Source: Salipiger sp. CCB-MM3 (lineage in GTDB: Bacteria > Pseudomonadota > Alphaproteobacteria > Rhodobacterales > Rhodobacteraceae). Taken from it: DNA of 64,000 nucleotides. The position numbers and the translations under genes are program-made. Below are positions 1 through 9,093 of the stretch, piece after piece. The stretch spans positions 1,550,001 through 1,614,000 of the forward strand of contig NZ_CP014595.1 of NCBI RefSeq assembly GCF_001687105.1, in the 5' to 3' direction. The notes below the pieces were generated by a model that worked only from the letters and a program-made list of their open reading frames with translations, did no database searches and was not told the DNA's origin. Position 1 is the first letter of the stretch. Every line of letters starts with the position of its first letter.

Positions 1-566
1 ATGCCGCGCGTCATGGCCTCGGTGATCTGCCCAGCGGGGTAGATCAGCAGGTGATAGTCGGCCATCAGATAGGGAAAATCGGCATTGCCGGTGGCCAGCG
101 TGAACTCGACCTGATGCGGTGCGGTGGCGCGCATCTCGTCGATCTCGGCCACGATGGGCCGCGCCGGGGATGCGGCGTCGCGGTGCAGCGCCAGCGAGGC
201 CAGCACGTCTTCGGCACCGAAGGGTTTGCCATTATGGAAACGCACGCCGGGGCGCAGGTCGAAGGTCCAGACCCGGGCGTCGGAGGAGGCGCGCCAGCCT
301 GTGGCCAGCTCGCCGCGCAGCGCACCATCGGCGCCCACTTCGGTCAACGTGTCAAAGACCGCGCCCTGCGCCGCGGCGGCCATGAAGCTGCCGCTGTGGG
401 TGCGCGCATCCCAGCTGTCGGTGCCGCGCGCCCCGCCGAGGGCGGCGCGGAAATACCCGCCGCGCGACGCCCCCGCCACGGCCCCTGCGCCAGCCAGACC
501 CGACGCGCCGAGGACGGCGGCGGCGAGGGCCGATTGCAGCACGCGGCGGCGGCGGATGACGGTCAT
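1..566 (-). CDS. ABC transporter substrate-binding protein (family 5), N-terminal part
   Basis: The reading frame starts at ATG 566 and runs off the left edge of the window, giving about 188 residues. The N-terminus (MTVIRRRRVLQSALAAAVLG) has a twin-arginine-like stretch followed by a hydrophobic Ala-rich segment, so export to the periplasm, possibly by Tat, is likely. The part after the signal (GARGTDSWDARTHSGSF, VWTFDLRPGVRFHNGKPFGAEDV) is the classic start of extracellular solute-binding proteins family 5, which bind peptides, opines or other small molecules for ABC importers. The W(T/S)F-LR-GV-FH-G-PF-A-DV signature is clear. The substrate cannot be told. Permease genes, if present, lie outside the window. 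Confidence 0.85.
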   Translation of the reverse strand, partial: MTVIRRRRVLQSALAAAVLGASGLAGAGAVAGASRGGYFRAALGGARGTDSWDARTHSGSFMAAAAQGAVFDTLTEVGADGALRGELATGWRASSDARVWTFDLRPGVRFHNGKPFGAEDVLASLALHRDAASPARPIVAEIDEMRATAPHQVEFTLATGNADFPYLMADYHLLIYPAGQITEAMTRG

Positions 567-722
567 GGGCGGCGGCGCTCCTGAGGCGGGTGAAACTTGC
601 GCTCAGCACTCTGCACCTCTGCCTGCCTTGGTGCAACAGTCCCGCGGTCAAACCTGCGACAGCGGCACGCGGCGCGCGCGGATTTCAGGCAGAGCGGTCG
701 CGCCGCCCCCGCGCCACCCCGG

Positions 723-1721
723 TCAGGATCCGAAGCCGCTGGCGAGACTGTCGAGCGAGGCGATCTGGTCCATCACCCGCACCAGTTCGGCGCTGATGCC
801 GGGCTCAGAGAGCGCGTGGCCGGCGTTGCGGATCATCCGCAGCTCACCGCCCGCCCAAGCCTGCGACAGTTCCCACGCGCGGCGCGGCGGGCAGATCATG
901 TCGTAGCGGCCCTGCACGATGACACCGGGAATGCCGCGCAGGCGCTCGGCGTTGTTGAGGATCCAGCCGTCTTCCTCGAGGAAGCCCGCGTTGACGAAAT
1001 AGTGGTTCTCCAGCCGGGCGAAGGCGCGGGCGTATTCTGCCGGAGCCTCGCCGCCATGGCCGTTGGAGTACACCGAGGCCAGCGCGTTCTCCCAGCTCGA
1101 CCAAGCACGGGCAAAACGCACTTCCTCGCGCAGGTCGCCCGAGAACAGCCGCCGGTGATAGGCGCCGATGAGGTCGCCGCGTTCCGCTTCGGGGATCAGC
1201 CCCTCGAACCGCGCCCATGTCTCGGGCCAGAAATGCCCCGCGCCGCCGCCGTAGAACCAATCGAGCTCGGCCTGCGTCATCATGAAGACGCCGCGCAGCA
1301 CGAGGTTGCGCACGTGCTCGGGGTGGCTGATCGCATAGACCAGCGAGAGCGTCGCGCCCCAACTGCCACCGAAGACGATGAACTTGTCGATCTCGAGCAA
1401 CTGGCGAATGAGCTCGATGTCGGCCACGAGGTGCCACGTGGTGTTGTTCTCGACGCTGGCATGCGGCGTGGAGCGCCCGCATCCGCGCTGATCGAACAGC
1501 ACCACGCGGTAGACATCAGGATCGAAATAGCGGCGCATGGCAGGGCTGCAGCCGCCGCCGGGGCCGCCATGCAGCACGATCACGGGAATCCCTGCCGGAT
1601 TGCCACATTGCTCTACATAGAGCTTGTGCCCGTCGCCCACGTCGAGCATGCGCTGGTCGAACGGGTCGATCGCGGGATAGAGATGTTGCACTGCGCTCTT
1701 TTGGCCCGGGTATTTGTCCAT
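723..1721 (-). CDS. pip: Proline iminopeptidase
   Basis: This 332-residue cytosolic alpha/beta-hydrolase of peptidase family S33 removes N-terminal proline from peptides. Visible hallmarks are the oxyanion-hole motif HGGPGGG near residues 51-57, the nucleophile elbow GGSWGAT near residue 120, the DQRGCGRS strand motif, the late acid region (QGRYDMICP) and the catalytic His in NAGHAL near the C-terminus. Length and motifs fit the bacterial monomeric prolyl aminopeptidases. The start is ATG 1721 ([11 protein letters not shown]), although the open frame continues upstream antisense to ubiG. It is divergent from ubiG with 51 bp between the two starts, which must hold both promoters. Confidence 0.93.
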   Translation of the reverse strand: MDKYPGQKSAVQHLYPAIDPFDQRMLDVGDGHKLYVEQCGNPAGIPVIVLHGGPGGGCSPAMRRYFDPDVYRVVLFDQRGCGRSTPHASVENNTTWHLVADIELIRQLLEIDKFIVFGGSWGATLSLVYAISHPEHVRNLVLRGVFMMTQAELDWFYGGGAGHFWPETWARFEGLIPEAERGDLIGAYHRRLFSGDLREEVRFARAWSSWENALASVYSNGHGGEAPAEYARAFARLENHYFVNAGFLEEDGWILNNAERLRGIPGVIVQGRYDMICPPRRAWELSQAWAGGELRMIRNAGHALSEPGISAELVRVMDQIASLDSLASGFGS

Positions 1722-1772
1722 GGAACCTCTATATTGGCTGTTGAGCCCAAAAGGAAACGGGATACCGAAAAT

Positions 1773-2513
1773 ATGACCCTGACCGTCGATCCGTCCGAAG
1801 TCGCCAAGTTCGAAGCCATGGCGGCAGAATGGTGGGACCCGAACGGAAAGTTCAAGCCGTTGCACATGATGAACCCGGTGCGTCTCGATTATATCACGAC
1901 GCAGATCGCGGGCGAGTATGATCGCGACCTTTCCGCGCCGCGTCCCTTCGAAGGGCTGCGCATCCTCGACATCGGCTGCGGCGGCGGGCTTCTGTGCGAG
2001 CCGATGGCGCGTCTCGGGGCCGAGATCGTCGGCGTGGATGCCGCCGAGCGCAACATTCCGGTGGCGCAGACCCATGCCGAACAGTCGGGGCTGGAGATCG
2101 ACTATCGCTTCTCCACCGCCGAGGCGCTGGCCGAAGCGGGCGAGCAGTTCGACGTGGTGCTGAACATGGAGGTGGTCGAGCATGTGGCCGATCCGCAGGC
2201 CTATCTCGATGCCTGCTGCGCGCTGCTGAAGCCCGGCGGGCTGCACCTGTGCTCGACGATCAACCGCAACGCCAAGAGCTTTGCCATGGCCATCGTCGGT
2301 GCCGAATGGGTGATGCGCTGGCTGCCGAAGGGCACGCATGAGTGGAACAAGTTCATCACGCCGGACGAGCTTTACGAATTCATGCGCAAGGCTGGGCTGA
2401 CGCCGGTGGACCGCAAGGGCTATGTCTTCAACCCGGTGAGCTGGCGCTGGTCGATCTCGGACCGGGACCTGACGGTGAACTACGTCACGGCGGCGCTGAA
2501 ACCCGAGAGCTGA
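1773..2513 (+). CDS. ubiG: Ubiquinone biosynthesis O-methyltransferase
   Basis: This 246-residue SAM-dependent methyltransferase carries out both O-methylations of ubiquinone biosynthesis. The N-terminus ([30 protein letters not shown]) is diagnostic for UbiG, and motif I is [18 protein letters not shown]. The later block [12 protein letters not shown] and the C-terminal [22 protein letters not shown] also match the family. The start chosen is ATG 1773 ([10 protein letters not shown]), well inside a much longer open frame. The gene is monocistronic, followed by a hairpin terminator, and divergent from pip. Confidence 0.96.
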   Translation: MTLTVDPSEVAKFEAMAAEWWDPNGKFKPLHMMNPVRLDYITTQIAGEYDRDLSAPRPFEGLRILDIGCGGGLLCEPMARLGAEIVGVDAAERNIPVAQTHAEQSGLEIDYRFSTAEALAEAGEQFDVVLNMEVVEHVADPQAYLDACCALLKPGGLHLCSTINRNAKSFAMAIVGAEWVMRWLPKGTHEWNKFITPDELYEFMRKAGLTPVDRKGYVFNPVSWRWSISDRDLTVNYVTAALKPES

Positions 2514-2552
2514 GGGAAGGCCCGGCGCGGAATCAAGGCGAAGCCGCCGCGC

Positions 2553-2585
2553 AGCGCCTGCCCGCCCCCTGGGCAGGCGCTTTGA
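2553..2585 (+). terminator. Hairpin terminator after ubiG
   Basis: An 11-bp perfect stem (2553-2563 with 2571-2581, arm AGCGCCTGCCC) is followed by TTG on the plus strand. A related, shorter hairpin (arm CAGCGCCT, 2651-2658 with 2669-2676) lies 70 bp downstream next to the 3' end of the convergent symporter gene. The two stems share the GCGCCT...AGGCGC core. Confidence 0.65.
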
Positions 2586-2699
2586 TTGCCTTCCTAGCCG
2601 TACGACCGTATCAGTCGATGGTGCCATAAATGCCTGCACCACCAATGTAGCAGCGCCTCCCCACGGGCAGGCGCTGCGTGGCTCGTGTTGAACGCTTCC

Positions 2700-4043
2700 T
2701 TACTCCGCCGGGCGCCGTGCGTGGGCCGCAAGTTCGGCCTCGGCTTCGGGGTCGATGTGCAGATCGTCGATCACCACACCGGCCGTCGGATCGCGGTAGA
2801 CGTCCATGTCGATCTGACCCTCGGTCTTGGCGACAATCGCGGTGACCACCGCGTCGCCGGTGATGTTCACCGCGGTGCGGATCATATCCATCAGACGGTC
2901 GACGCCGAGGATCAGCGCGATGCCCTCGATCGGCAGCCCCACCTGCCCCAGCACCATGGTCAGCATCACCATGCCCACGCCGGGCACACCCGCGGTGCCG
3001 ATGGAGGCCAGAACCGCCATGCCGATCACCGTCAGATAGCCGCCGACGCCAAGGTCGATGCCGTAGACATTGGCCAGAAACACCGTGGCCACGCCCTGCA
3101 TGATCGCCGTGCCATCCATGTTGATCGTCGCGCCGAAGGGCACGGTGAAGGACGCCACCGAGTTGTTCACCCCCATCCGCTCGGTCACCGCACGCAGGGT
3201 GACGGGGATCGTCGCGTTCGACGAGGCGGTGGAGAAGGCGAAGATCTGCGCCGGGCGGATCTTCTTCATGAACATGATGGGATCGAGGCCCGAGAAGACC
3301 TTGAGGTAGAGCATCAGCGTCACGAAGAGATGCAGCAGCAGCGCGCCCACCAGAACCGCCACATAGGTGATCACCGGAAGGAAAAGCCCGATGCCCTGCT
3401 CGGTGAAGGTTTTCGCGATCAGGCAGAAGACGCCATAGGGCGCAAAGGCCATGACAACCTCGACCACCTTCATCATCAGCTCGTTCATGTATTCGCAGGC
3501 ATCGACGAACCCTGTCGAACGCTCGCCCAGCATCAGCGCGGCCATGCCCAGAATGATGGTGTAAAAGATGATCTGCAGCATCTCGCCGCTGGCGAAGGCC
3601 GCGACCGGGTTGCGCGGCACGATGGCGGCGAAGGTCTCCCAGACCGTTGGGGCGTCCTTGCCGGTCACGCCCGAGGTGTCCACGCCCTCGATGGTAAAGC
3701 CGCTGCCCGGTGCCACCACCAGCGCGATGATGATCGCCACCGCGATGGCCGTGCCGGTGGTCAGCAGGTAGAGCCCGAAGGACTTGCCGCCGACGCGGCC
3801 AAGAATGCGGATGTCGCCGATCCCGGCCACGCCGCAGATCAGCGAGAAGAACACCAGCGGCACCACCAGCATCTGCAGGGCATTGACGAACATGCGCCCC
3901 ACCATGCCGAAGAAGCCGCCGACGACGTGCTCGTTGATCCAGCCGATCTGAAGAAGGTTGAGGATGACGCCCAGTGCGAAACCGGCACCCATGCCGATCA
4001 TCACCTTGGTCGTCAAAGAGAGTTTCTTGCTGGCAGTGCTCAT
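2700..4043 (-). CDS. Dicarboxylate/amino acid:cation symporter (DAACS family)
   Basis: This inner-membrane secondary transporter of 447 residues has the glutamate/aspartate transporter fold. It takes up C4-dicarboxylates or acidic amino acids with Na+ or H+. Visible family motifs are the serine-rich reentrant loop (AFSTASSNATIPVTL), the NMDGTA motif of TM7, the second hairpin (ASIGTAGVPGVGMVML) and the TM8 motif DRLMDMIRTAVNITGD. ATG 4043 is preferred over the in-frame ATG 4055 because GGAGG lies 5 nt before it. Whether it is DctA-like or GltP-like is not decidable here. It is monocistronic. Confidence 0.9.
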   Translation of the reverse strand: MSTASKKLSLTTKVMIGMGAGFALGVILNLLQIGWINEHVVGGFFGMVGRMFVNALQMLVVPLVFFSLICGVAGIGDIRILGRVGGKSFGLYLLTTGTAIAVAIIIALVVAPGSGFTIEGVDTSGVTGKDAPTVWETFAAIVPRNPVAAFASGEMLQIIFYTIILGMAALMLGERSTGFVDACEYMNELMMKVVEVVMAFAPYGVFCLIAKTFTEQGIGLFLPVITYVAVLVGALLLHLFVTLMLYLKVFSGLDPIMFMKKIRPAQIFAFSTASSNATIPVTLRAVTERMGVNNSVASFTVPFGATINMDGTAIMQGVATVFLANVYGIDLGVGGYLTVIGMAVLASIGTAGVPGVGMVMLTMVLGQVGLPIEGIALILGVDRLMDMIRTAVNITGDAVVTAIVAKTEGQIDMDVYRDPTAGVVIDDLHIDPEAEAELAAHARRPAE

Positions 4044-4212
4044 TCCGGCCTCCATATGTCGCTGCTCTATTCTTTCGAATAGGCGGACCCGGAGGCGAAA
4101 AATCTGACGCTAGGTTAAGAAAAGGTGAACAGGCACTGCCGGGTCACCCTCAGATTGCATAGTTTTTCGGCGAATTTCCACATAAACCCTGACGCAAGGT
4201 CAGCCAGGCGGG

Positions 4213-4653
4213 TCAGTCGGCCTCGAGCTTGAGGCGCAATTCGCGCAGCACAGGCAGCGCCGCGCGCACTTTGTCGGCCCCCAGATCGCGCACCATTTCC
4301 GAGATCACCGGCGCCATGGCCGCCAGCGCCGCCTCGCGGGCGCGATTCCCGGCGGGGCTGATCGAGACCATCTTGCGCCGCGCGTCATCCCAGTCGGGCC
4401 TGATGTGCACATAGCCCGCTATCTCGAGCTTGGTGAGCGTGTTGGTCATCGCGCCGCGCGTCACGTGGAAGCTGCGCGCCAACTGCGCCGGGCTGCGTTC
4501 CCCCTGCACCCTTGCGAGATGGTTGAGCACCGAGAAATGCGAGATTTCCATGCGGTTCGGCAGCACGCGGGTCAGCCGGTTGCGCAGCAGCTGGTCAGCG
4601 GTCAGCAGCTCGCTGAACAGCGAGATGGCGAGGGCGTCGGCGGGCGAGCTCAT
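4213..4653 (-). CDS. MarR family transcriptional regulator
   Basis: A 146-residue winged-helix regulator. The DNA-binding core is visible as SHFSVLNHLARVQGERSPAQLARSFHVTRGAMTNTLTKLE (helix-turn-helix) followed by the wing IRPDWDDARRKMVSISPAG, whose D-R-K pattern is the MarR wing signature. The start ATG 4653 (MSSPADALAI) is chosen because the homologous part begins there; the open frame continues upstream without homology. MarR proteins usually repress a divergent or nearby transporter or stress gene. The neighbouring minus-strand gene is the glutaredoxin 113 bp upstream. No operator was identified. Confidence 0.88.
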   Translation of the reverse strand: MSSPADALAISLFSELLTADQLLRNRLTRVLPNRMEISHFSVLNHLARVQGERSPAQLARSFHVTRGAMTNTLTKLEIAGYVHIRPDWDDARRKMVSISPAGNRAREAALAAMAPVISEMVRDLGADKVRAALPVLRELRLKLEAD

Positions 4654-4766
4654 ACCGCCCGCCCCACGCCTGACTTGCACGGCACCGCACGCCCGCTTGC
4701 GGGGGTCTGCGCCGGAAGGGCCGGCGGCCTGATATGCAGCGATGCCTTTGTCATTTCCCGCCTCTA

Positions 4767-5024
4767 TCAGCCAGCGAGCAGCGGATCGAGCTTGCCCGCG
4801 CGTTCCATGGCGTAAAGTTCGTCGCAGCCCCCCACATGGGTCTCGCCCACAAAGATCTGCGGCACGGTGCGCCCGCCATTGGCGCGCTGGGTCATCTCGG
4901 CGCGGCGCTCGGGTTCGGCGGCGACGTTGATTTCGATAAACTCTGCGCCCTTCTGGTTCAGCAGCCGCTTGGCGGCGACGCAAAAGCCGCAAGTGGGGGT
5001 GGTGTAGATCTCGATCGGTTTCAT
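4767..5024 (-). CDS. grxC: Glutaredoxin 3
   Basis: A cytosolic 85-residue dithiol glutaredoxin that uses glutathione to reduce disulfides and glutathionylated proteins. The redox motif is CGFC (residues 12-15) after IEIYTTPT. The cis-Pro motif TVPQIFV and the glutathione-binding GGCDEL are both present. Length is typical for GrxC. CGFC replaces the more common CPYC of enterobacterial enzymes, which is frequent in alphaproteobacteria. It lies 45 bp downstream of comF on the same strand and is probably co-transcribed. Confidence 0.94.
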   Translation of the reverse strand: MKPIEIYTTPTCGFCVAAKRLLNQKGAEFIEINVAAEPERRAEMTQRANGGRTVPQIFVGETHVGGCDELYAMERAGKLDPLLAG

Positions 5025-5069
5025 ACGCGTTTCCCTTTCCGGCTGACTGGCAGCCCATCTTTCAGGGAT

Positions 5070-5810
5070 TTAGGTATCCTTTGCAACGCGCGCCAGTACC
5101 GAGACCACGACCTGTGCCGCCCCTGCCTCTTTGCAGGCCAGAGACGCTGCGGAAAGCGTCGCCCCGGAGGTCATCACATCATCGACCAGCAGCACGTTGC
5201 GGCCCCTGAGCGGGACGCGGTTGCGTGGGTCGGCGACGATCGCGCCCTCGAGCGTGGCGAACCGCGCGTCGCGCCCCTTGCCATCGAGCGACGGGGTGGC
5301 GCGGCGCCGCAATAGCGCGTCCGGCACGTGCTGCAGCCCCAGCAGCCCGCCCAGAGCCACGCCAAGCAGCGCGGATTGATTGTAGCGCCTGCGCAGGTGG
5401 CGGCCCAGATGCAGCGGCACCGGCACCACCAGCGCATCATTGGGCACCCGCCCCTGCAGGCGGCGCGCCATCCAGACCGCGGCGGGGCGCGCGATATCAT
5501 GGCGGTCGCCATGTTTGAGCATCAGGACCAGCTTTCGGCCATTGTCCCGATACAGCAGCGCCGCGCTGCCATGCGCCCACGGCCTACCTTCTGCACGGCA
5601 GCTGTCGCAGATCTCGGCCTGCTGCGAGTGCCCCGGCAGCGGCGCGGCGCAGAGATCGCAGCAAAGCCCGCCAAGGAAGGGCGTGTCGCGCCAGCACGGC
5701 CCGCAGAGCCCGTGATCGCTTTCGACCAGCCCGCCGCAGAGCAGGCAGCGCGGCGGATACACCAGCGCCAGCGCGCCGCGCATCAAGGTTTGCAAGTGCT
5801 CGCGCCGCAT
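5070..5810 (-). CDS. comF: ComF family phosphoribosyltransferase-like protein
   Basis: A 246-residue double-zinc-ribbon/phosphoribosyltransferase protein. The N-terminal third has paired cysteines (CLLCGG, CGPC, CCDLC, CDSC) forming zinc ribbons. The C-terminal part carries the PRPP-binding loop LLVDDVMTSGATL. The RRYNQSALLG motif is characteristic of ComF/GntX proteins, which are linked to DNA uptake in naturally competent bacteria, but the biochemical role here is unknown. It is divergent from the methyltransferase-like gene with only 14 bp between starts, and probably co-transcribed with grxC. Confidence 0.9.
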   Translation of the reverse strand: MRREHLQTLMRGALALVYPPRCLLCGGLVESDHGLCGPCWRDTPFLGGLCCDLCAAPLPGHSQQAEICDSCRAEGRPWAHGSAALLYRDNGRKLVLMLKHGDRHDIARPAAVWMARRLQGRVPNDALVVPVPLHLGRHLRRRYNQSALLGVALGGLLGLQHVPDALLRRRATPSLDGKGRDARFATLEGAIVADPRNRVPLRGRNVLLVDDVMTSGATLSAASLACKEAGAAQVVVSVLARVAKDT

Positions 5811-5824
5811 CCTATCAACCTTTC

Positions 5825-6685
5825 ATGTCCAGCCAGCCCAATCGCCCGACCGACAGACCGGCCCCGCAGCTCATCGACCGCGCCGCGCTTGCGCAGCACC
5901 GGGCCCGCGCGCGCCGTTCGGACGATCTGCGCAGGGCGCTGTTTCTGCATGAGGCCGCGCGCGATGAAGCGCAGGATCGGCTCATGATGGTTAATAGAGA
6001 GTTCAAATCTCCGGCCATCGTCACCCCCTACCCCGAGGTCTGGCAGGGTCTGCTGCCCGGCGCAAAGATCATCCCCGATGACGATGTGCTCGATCTTGAG
6101 GTCGGCGCGCATGATCTGGTGATCCACGCGCTGGCGCTGCATTGGGCCAACGACCCGGTGGGTCAGCTGATCCAATGCCGCCGCGCGCTCAGCGCCGACG
6201 GGCTGAACATCACGCTGGCTTTCGGAGGCGAAACGCTGGCGGAACTGCGCGCCGCGCTTGGTCAGGCCGAGATCGAGATCAGCGGCGGGCTTTCACCCCG
6301 CGTCCTGCCCATGGGCGAAATCCGTGATCTGGGGGCGCTGCTGCAGCGCGCGGGGCTTGCCCTGCCGGTGGCCGACTCCCTGCCGCTGGATGTCAGCTAT
6401 TCTTCGGCGCTGCACCTCATGCGCGATCTGCGCAGCATGGGAGAGAGCAACGCGCTTGGCGCCCGGCTGCGCCGCCCCACCCGCCGCGCGGTGTTGCTGC
6501 GCGCCGCCGAGATCTACGCCGAAACCTACGCCCGCGAGGACGGTCGGCTGCGCGCCACCTTCGAGCTTGTCACGCTGACCGGCTGGGCACCCGACGAGAG
6601 CCAGCAAAAGCCGCTGCGCCCCGGAAGTGCGGCGCATCGTCTCGCTGACGCGCTCGGCGCGAGGGAAACCCCGCTTAAGGATTGA
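5825..6685 (+). CDS. SAM-methyltransferase-like protein (NDUFAF5/BioC type)
   Basis: A 286-residue protein resembling the alphaproteobacterial/mitochondrial NDUFAF5 family. The N-terminus PQLIDRAALAQHRARA is typical, as are the central ALHWANDPVGQLIQCRRALSADG and the following AFGGETLAELRAAL and GGLSPRVLPMGEIRDLGALLQRAG. Oddly, the glycine-rich SAM-binding loop expected near residues 45-60 is absent; the region reads VNREFKSPAIVTPYPEVW. It may be a diverged or non-catalytic member. In mitochondria the relative modifies a complex I subunit, but here the role is unknown. The ATG at 5825 is directly after the comF promoter region. Confidence 0.75.
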   Translation: MSSQPNRPTDRPAPQLIDRAALAQHRARARRSDDLRRALFLHEAARDEAQDRLMMVNREFKSPAIVTPYPEVWQGLLPGAKIIPDDDVLDLEVGAHDLVIHALALHWANDPVGQLIQCRRALSADGLNITLAFGGETLAELRAALGQAEIEISGGLSPRVLPMGEIRDLGALLQRAGLALPVADSLPLDVSYSSALHLMRDLRSMGESNALGARLRRPTRRAVLLRAAEIYAETYAREDGRLRATFELVTLTGWAPDESQQKPLRPGSAAHRLADALGARETPLKD

Positions 6686-6736
6686 ATCATTCTAAATTCG
6701 CGTTACCTAGCGCGTGACTTTGAGGGAACAGAACGC

Positions 6737-7801
6737 ATGAACGACATGACCCCAGGCCCGATCCGTCCCGCCCAGGCCCCCGCCGACCACCCGGCGCTCC
6801 CACGCGAAAAAGTCGGAATCCTGCTCGCCAACCTCGGCACGCCCGATCACTACAGCTATTGGCCCATGCGCCGTTACCTGTCCGAGTTCCTCTCGGACCA
6901 GCGTGTCATCGACTATCCGAAGTGGAAATGGCAGCCGCTGCTGCAGTTGATCATCCTGAGCAAACGGCCCTTCTCCTCGGGCGCAAACTACAAGTCGATC
7001 TGGAACGAAGATCTGGGCGAGAGCCCGCTGATGACGATCACCAAGGCGCAGACCGCCGCCATCGCCGAGACGATGAAGGCGCGCTACGGCGATCAGGTTA
7101 TGGTCGATTTCTGCATGCGCTACGGCAACCCTTCGACCAAATCCAAGGTCAAGGCGATGACCGAGGCGGGCTGCCGCAAGATCCTGTTCTTCCCGCTCTA
7201 CCCGCAATACGCCGGCGCGACCTCTGCCACCGCAAATGACGCCTTCTTCAAGGCGCTGATGGACGAGCCGTGGCAGCCCACCGCCCGCGTCGTCGATCCC
7301 TATTTCGAACACCCGGCCTATATCGAGGCGCTGGCGCAATCGGTCGAACGTGCCTATGCCGCGAAGGAGCAAAAGCCCGAGATGCTTGTGGTGTCGTACC
7401 ACGGGATGCCCAAACGCTATCTGATGCAGGGCGATCCCTATCACTGCCAGTGCCAGAAATCGACGCGGCTGCTGCGCGAGCGGCTCGGCTGGGACAAGAC
7501 CGAGATCCGCACCACCTTCCAGTCGGTTTTCGGCCCCGAAGAATGGCTCAAGCCCTACACCGTGGAAGAGGTCGCGCGGATCGCCAAGGACGAGGGCAAG
7601 AAGCGGATCGCCGTGATCGCCCCGGCGTTTTCCGCCGATTGCATCGAAACGCTCGAAGAGATCAACGAAGAGATTCGCGAGAGCTTCGAGCATGCGGGCG
7701 GCGAAGAGTTCACCTATATCCCCTGCCTCAACGATGATGCCGCGCATATCGAAGCGCTGAGCACGGTGATCGACGAGAACCTGCAGGGCTGGCTGAAGTA
7801 A
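6737..7801 (+). CDS. hemH: Ferrochelatase
   Basis: A 354-residue enzyme inserting Fe2+ into protoporphyrin IX, the last step of heme synthesis. Motifs seen are the N-terminal GILLANLGTPD, the catalytic histidine region VVSYHGMPKRYL, the CQCQK stretch, FQSVFGPEEWLKPYT and the acidic PAFSADCIETLEEI. The ATG at 6737 is used; the N-terminal 25 residues are a Pro-rich extension before the core. The gene is followed by a bidirectional hairpin terminator shared with the small secreted protein gene. Confidence 0.96.
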   Translation: MNDMTPGPIRPAQAPADHPALPREKVGILLANLGTPDHYSYWPMRRYLSEFLSDQRVIDYPKWKWQPLLQLIILSKRPFSSGANYKSIWNEDLGESPLMTITKAQTAAIAETMKARYGDQVMVDFCMRYGNPSTKSKVKAMTEAGCRKILFFPLYPQYAGATSATANDAFFKALMDEPWQPTARVVDPYFEHPAYIEALAQSVERAYAAKEQKPEMLVVSYHGMPKRYLMQGDPYHCQCQKSTRLLRERLGWDKTEIRTTFQSVFGPEEWLKPYTVEEVARIAKDEGKKRIAVIAPAFSADCIETLEEINEEIRESFEHAGGEEFTYIPCLNDDAAHIEALSTVIDENLQGWLK

Positions 7802-7867
7802 GCGCGGTCGCGCGGCGCGGCGGGATCACCGCCTGCCGCAGCCCCGCATCCCGTACCAAGACATAGA

Positions 7868-7896
7868 AAAAGGCGGCGCAGATGCGCCGCCTTTTC
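7868..7896. terminator. Bidirectional hairpin terminator between hemH and a small gene
   Basis: A 12-bp perfect stem (7868-7879 with 7884-7895, arm AAAAGGCGGCGC) encloses a 4-nt loop. A-rich and T-rich flanks on each side allow termination from both convergent genes. Confidence 0.85.
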
Positions 7897-7918
7897 CTTT
7901 ATCAGCCGTGACTTAGGG

Positions 7919-8113
7919 TCAGTCGGTCGACGCGGCTGCTGCCACGACGGCGAGCAGGATCAGCGGGATCACGATGCCAGCCGACGAGGACGATGCCTGG
8001 GTCTCTTCGACCACGACGACGGGTTCCATGACCACGTCATCCTTGGCATAGGAACCGGCCATTGCCGAAGTTGCGGAAGCTGCGAGCGCGGCGGCGAGCG
8101 CGAGTTTTTTCAT
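7919..8113 (-). CDS. Small secreted protein with hydrophobic C-terminus
   Basis: A 64-residue protein of unknown function. It has a clear signal peptide (MKKLALAAALAASATSAMA, cleavage before GSY), a short acidic valine-rich linker (DDVVMEPVVVVEETQ), a Ser-rich stretch and a hydrophobic C-terminal segment (GIVIPLILLAVVAAAA) ending in STD. ATG 8113 is preferred because GGAGG lies 7 nt upstream. The layout suggests a protein that crosses or docks in the inner membrane. From memory, similar tiny proteins beside hemH occur in related bacteria, but the function is not known. Confidence 0.7.
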   Translation of the reverse strand: MKKLALAAALAASATSAMAGSYAKDDVVMEPVVVVEETQASSSSAGIVIPLILLAVVAAAASTD

Positions 8114-8263
8114 ATTATCCTCCAGATAAACGCCTGCCGCGGTCGTCTGAAAATTGTCCACGGCAAGCTCCAAGACTTACCTCGTGCACAATGTCTAAGC
8201 AGTAATCCGCCGATATTGCAAACCCAAGTTAATGATCAGTTTTTTCGGCTTCTTTCCCTGTGG

Positions 8264-8863
8264 TCAAATCAGCAACACTTGCGTCCCGACCTGAGCCATC
8301 TCGTAAAGTGCCTCAATGTGCTCGTTGTATAGGCCGATGCAGCCGTTCGACGAGCGACGCCCGATCTTGCGCGTGTCATGCGTGCCGTGGATCCGGTAGT
8401 AGGTCCAGCTCAGGTGCAGCGCACGGGTGCCAAGCGGGTTGTCCGGGCCCGGCGGCACGTAATCGGGCCACTCGGGGTTGCGCTCTTTCATCGACGGCGT
8501 GGGGCGCCAATCGGGACTCGGGTCTTTCAGAACCACCTGCGTCCGGCCCTTGCGGGTCAGATCGTCGGTCAGCGGAACCGACGACGGATAAAGGTGATAG
8601 GTGCCGTTCTGTTCCCAGAAGTGCAGAGCCCGCGACGAAATATCGACCAGCACCGCGCCCTTGTTCAGGTTGCTGAAGTAGGGCTGCCAGTCGAGCGTGC
8701 GGAAGCTCGAGATGTTGTGGCGGATGACCTTCGAGATATCGCCTTCCATCTCAACCGTGCCGGACCCGTTGTAGCTCTGTGCGAGCGCGGGGCTCGCCGC
8801 CGCCCCCGCAAGCGCAGCCGACCCGGCAAGGAAGGCGCGACGCGAATATGGTGTCTTTGCCAT
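8264..8863 (-). CDS. L,D-transpeptidase (YkuD fold) with Tat signal
   Basis: A 199-residue exported enzyme. The start ATG 8863 gives MAKTPYSRRAFLAGSAALAG, a twin-arginine signal; a GTG at 8887 is a less likely alternative. The YkuD catalytic motif is complete: HGTHD followed by SSNGCIGLYNEHIEALYE, with the nucleophilic Cys and the preceding His. Such enzymes form 3-3 crosslinks in peptidoglycan or attach proteins to it. It is the first of two L,D-transpeptidase-like genes within 4 kb. Single gene, ending near a T-rich region at 8240. Confidence 0.9.
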   Translation of the reverse strand: MAKTPYSRRAFLAGSAALAGAAASPALAQSYNGSGTVEMEGDISKVIRHNISSFRTLDWQPYFSNLNKGAVLVDISSRALHFWEQNGTYHLYPSSVPLTDDLTRKGRTQVVLKDPSPDWRPTPSMKERNPEWPDYVPPGPDNPLGTRALHLSWTYYRIHGTHDTRKIGRRSSNGCIGLYNEHIEALYEMAQVGTQVLLI

Positions 8864-9093
8864 GGCGTGATTGTCCTCTCGAGCCACGTTAGTGAAATAT
8901 GCTTTTGACAGCTCGCCAGACTTACGTCCGAGAGCCGCTGCAGGTTCCCCATGATATGGCGGCGTGGCCGCAGTCGCAAATCAAACGGCAGTGTGTATGG
9001 GCGATCACATGCATGTGGGTTTGATCCGATGCCCCCGGCGGGCTATGTGGTGAACGCAATAGCAAAACACGTGGGACGCGAAGGCCAGCCAAC

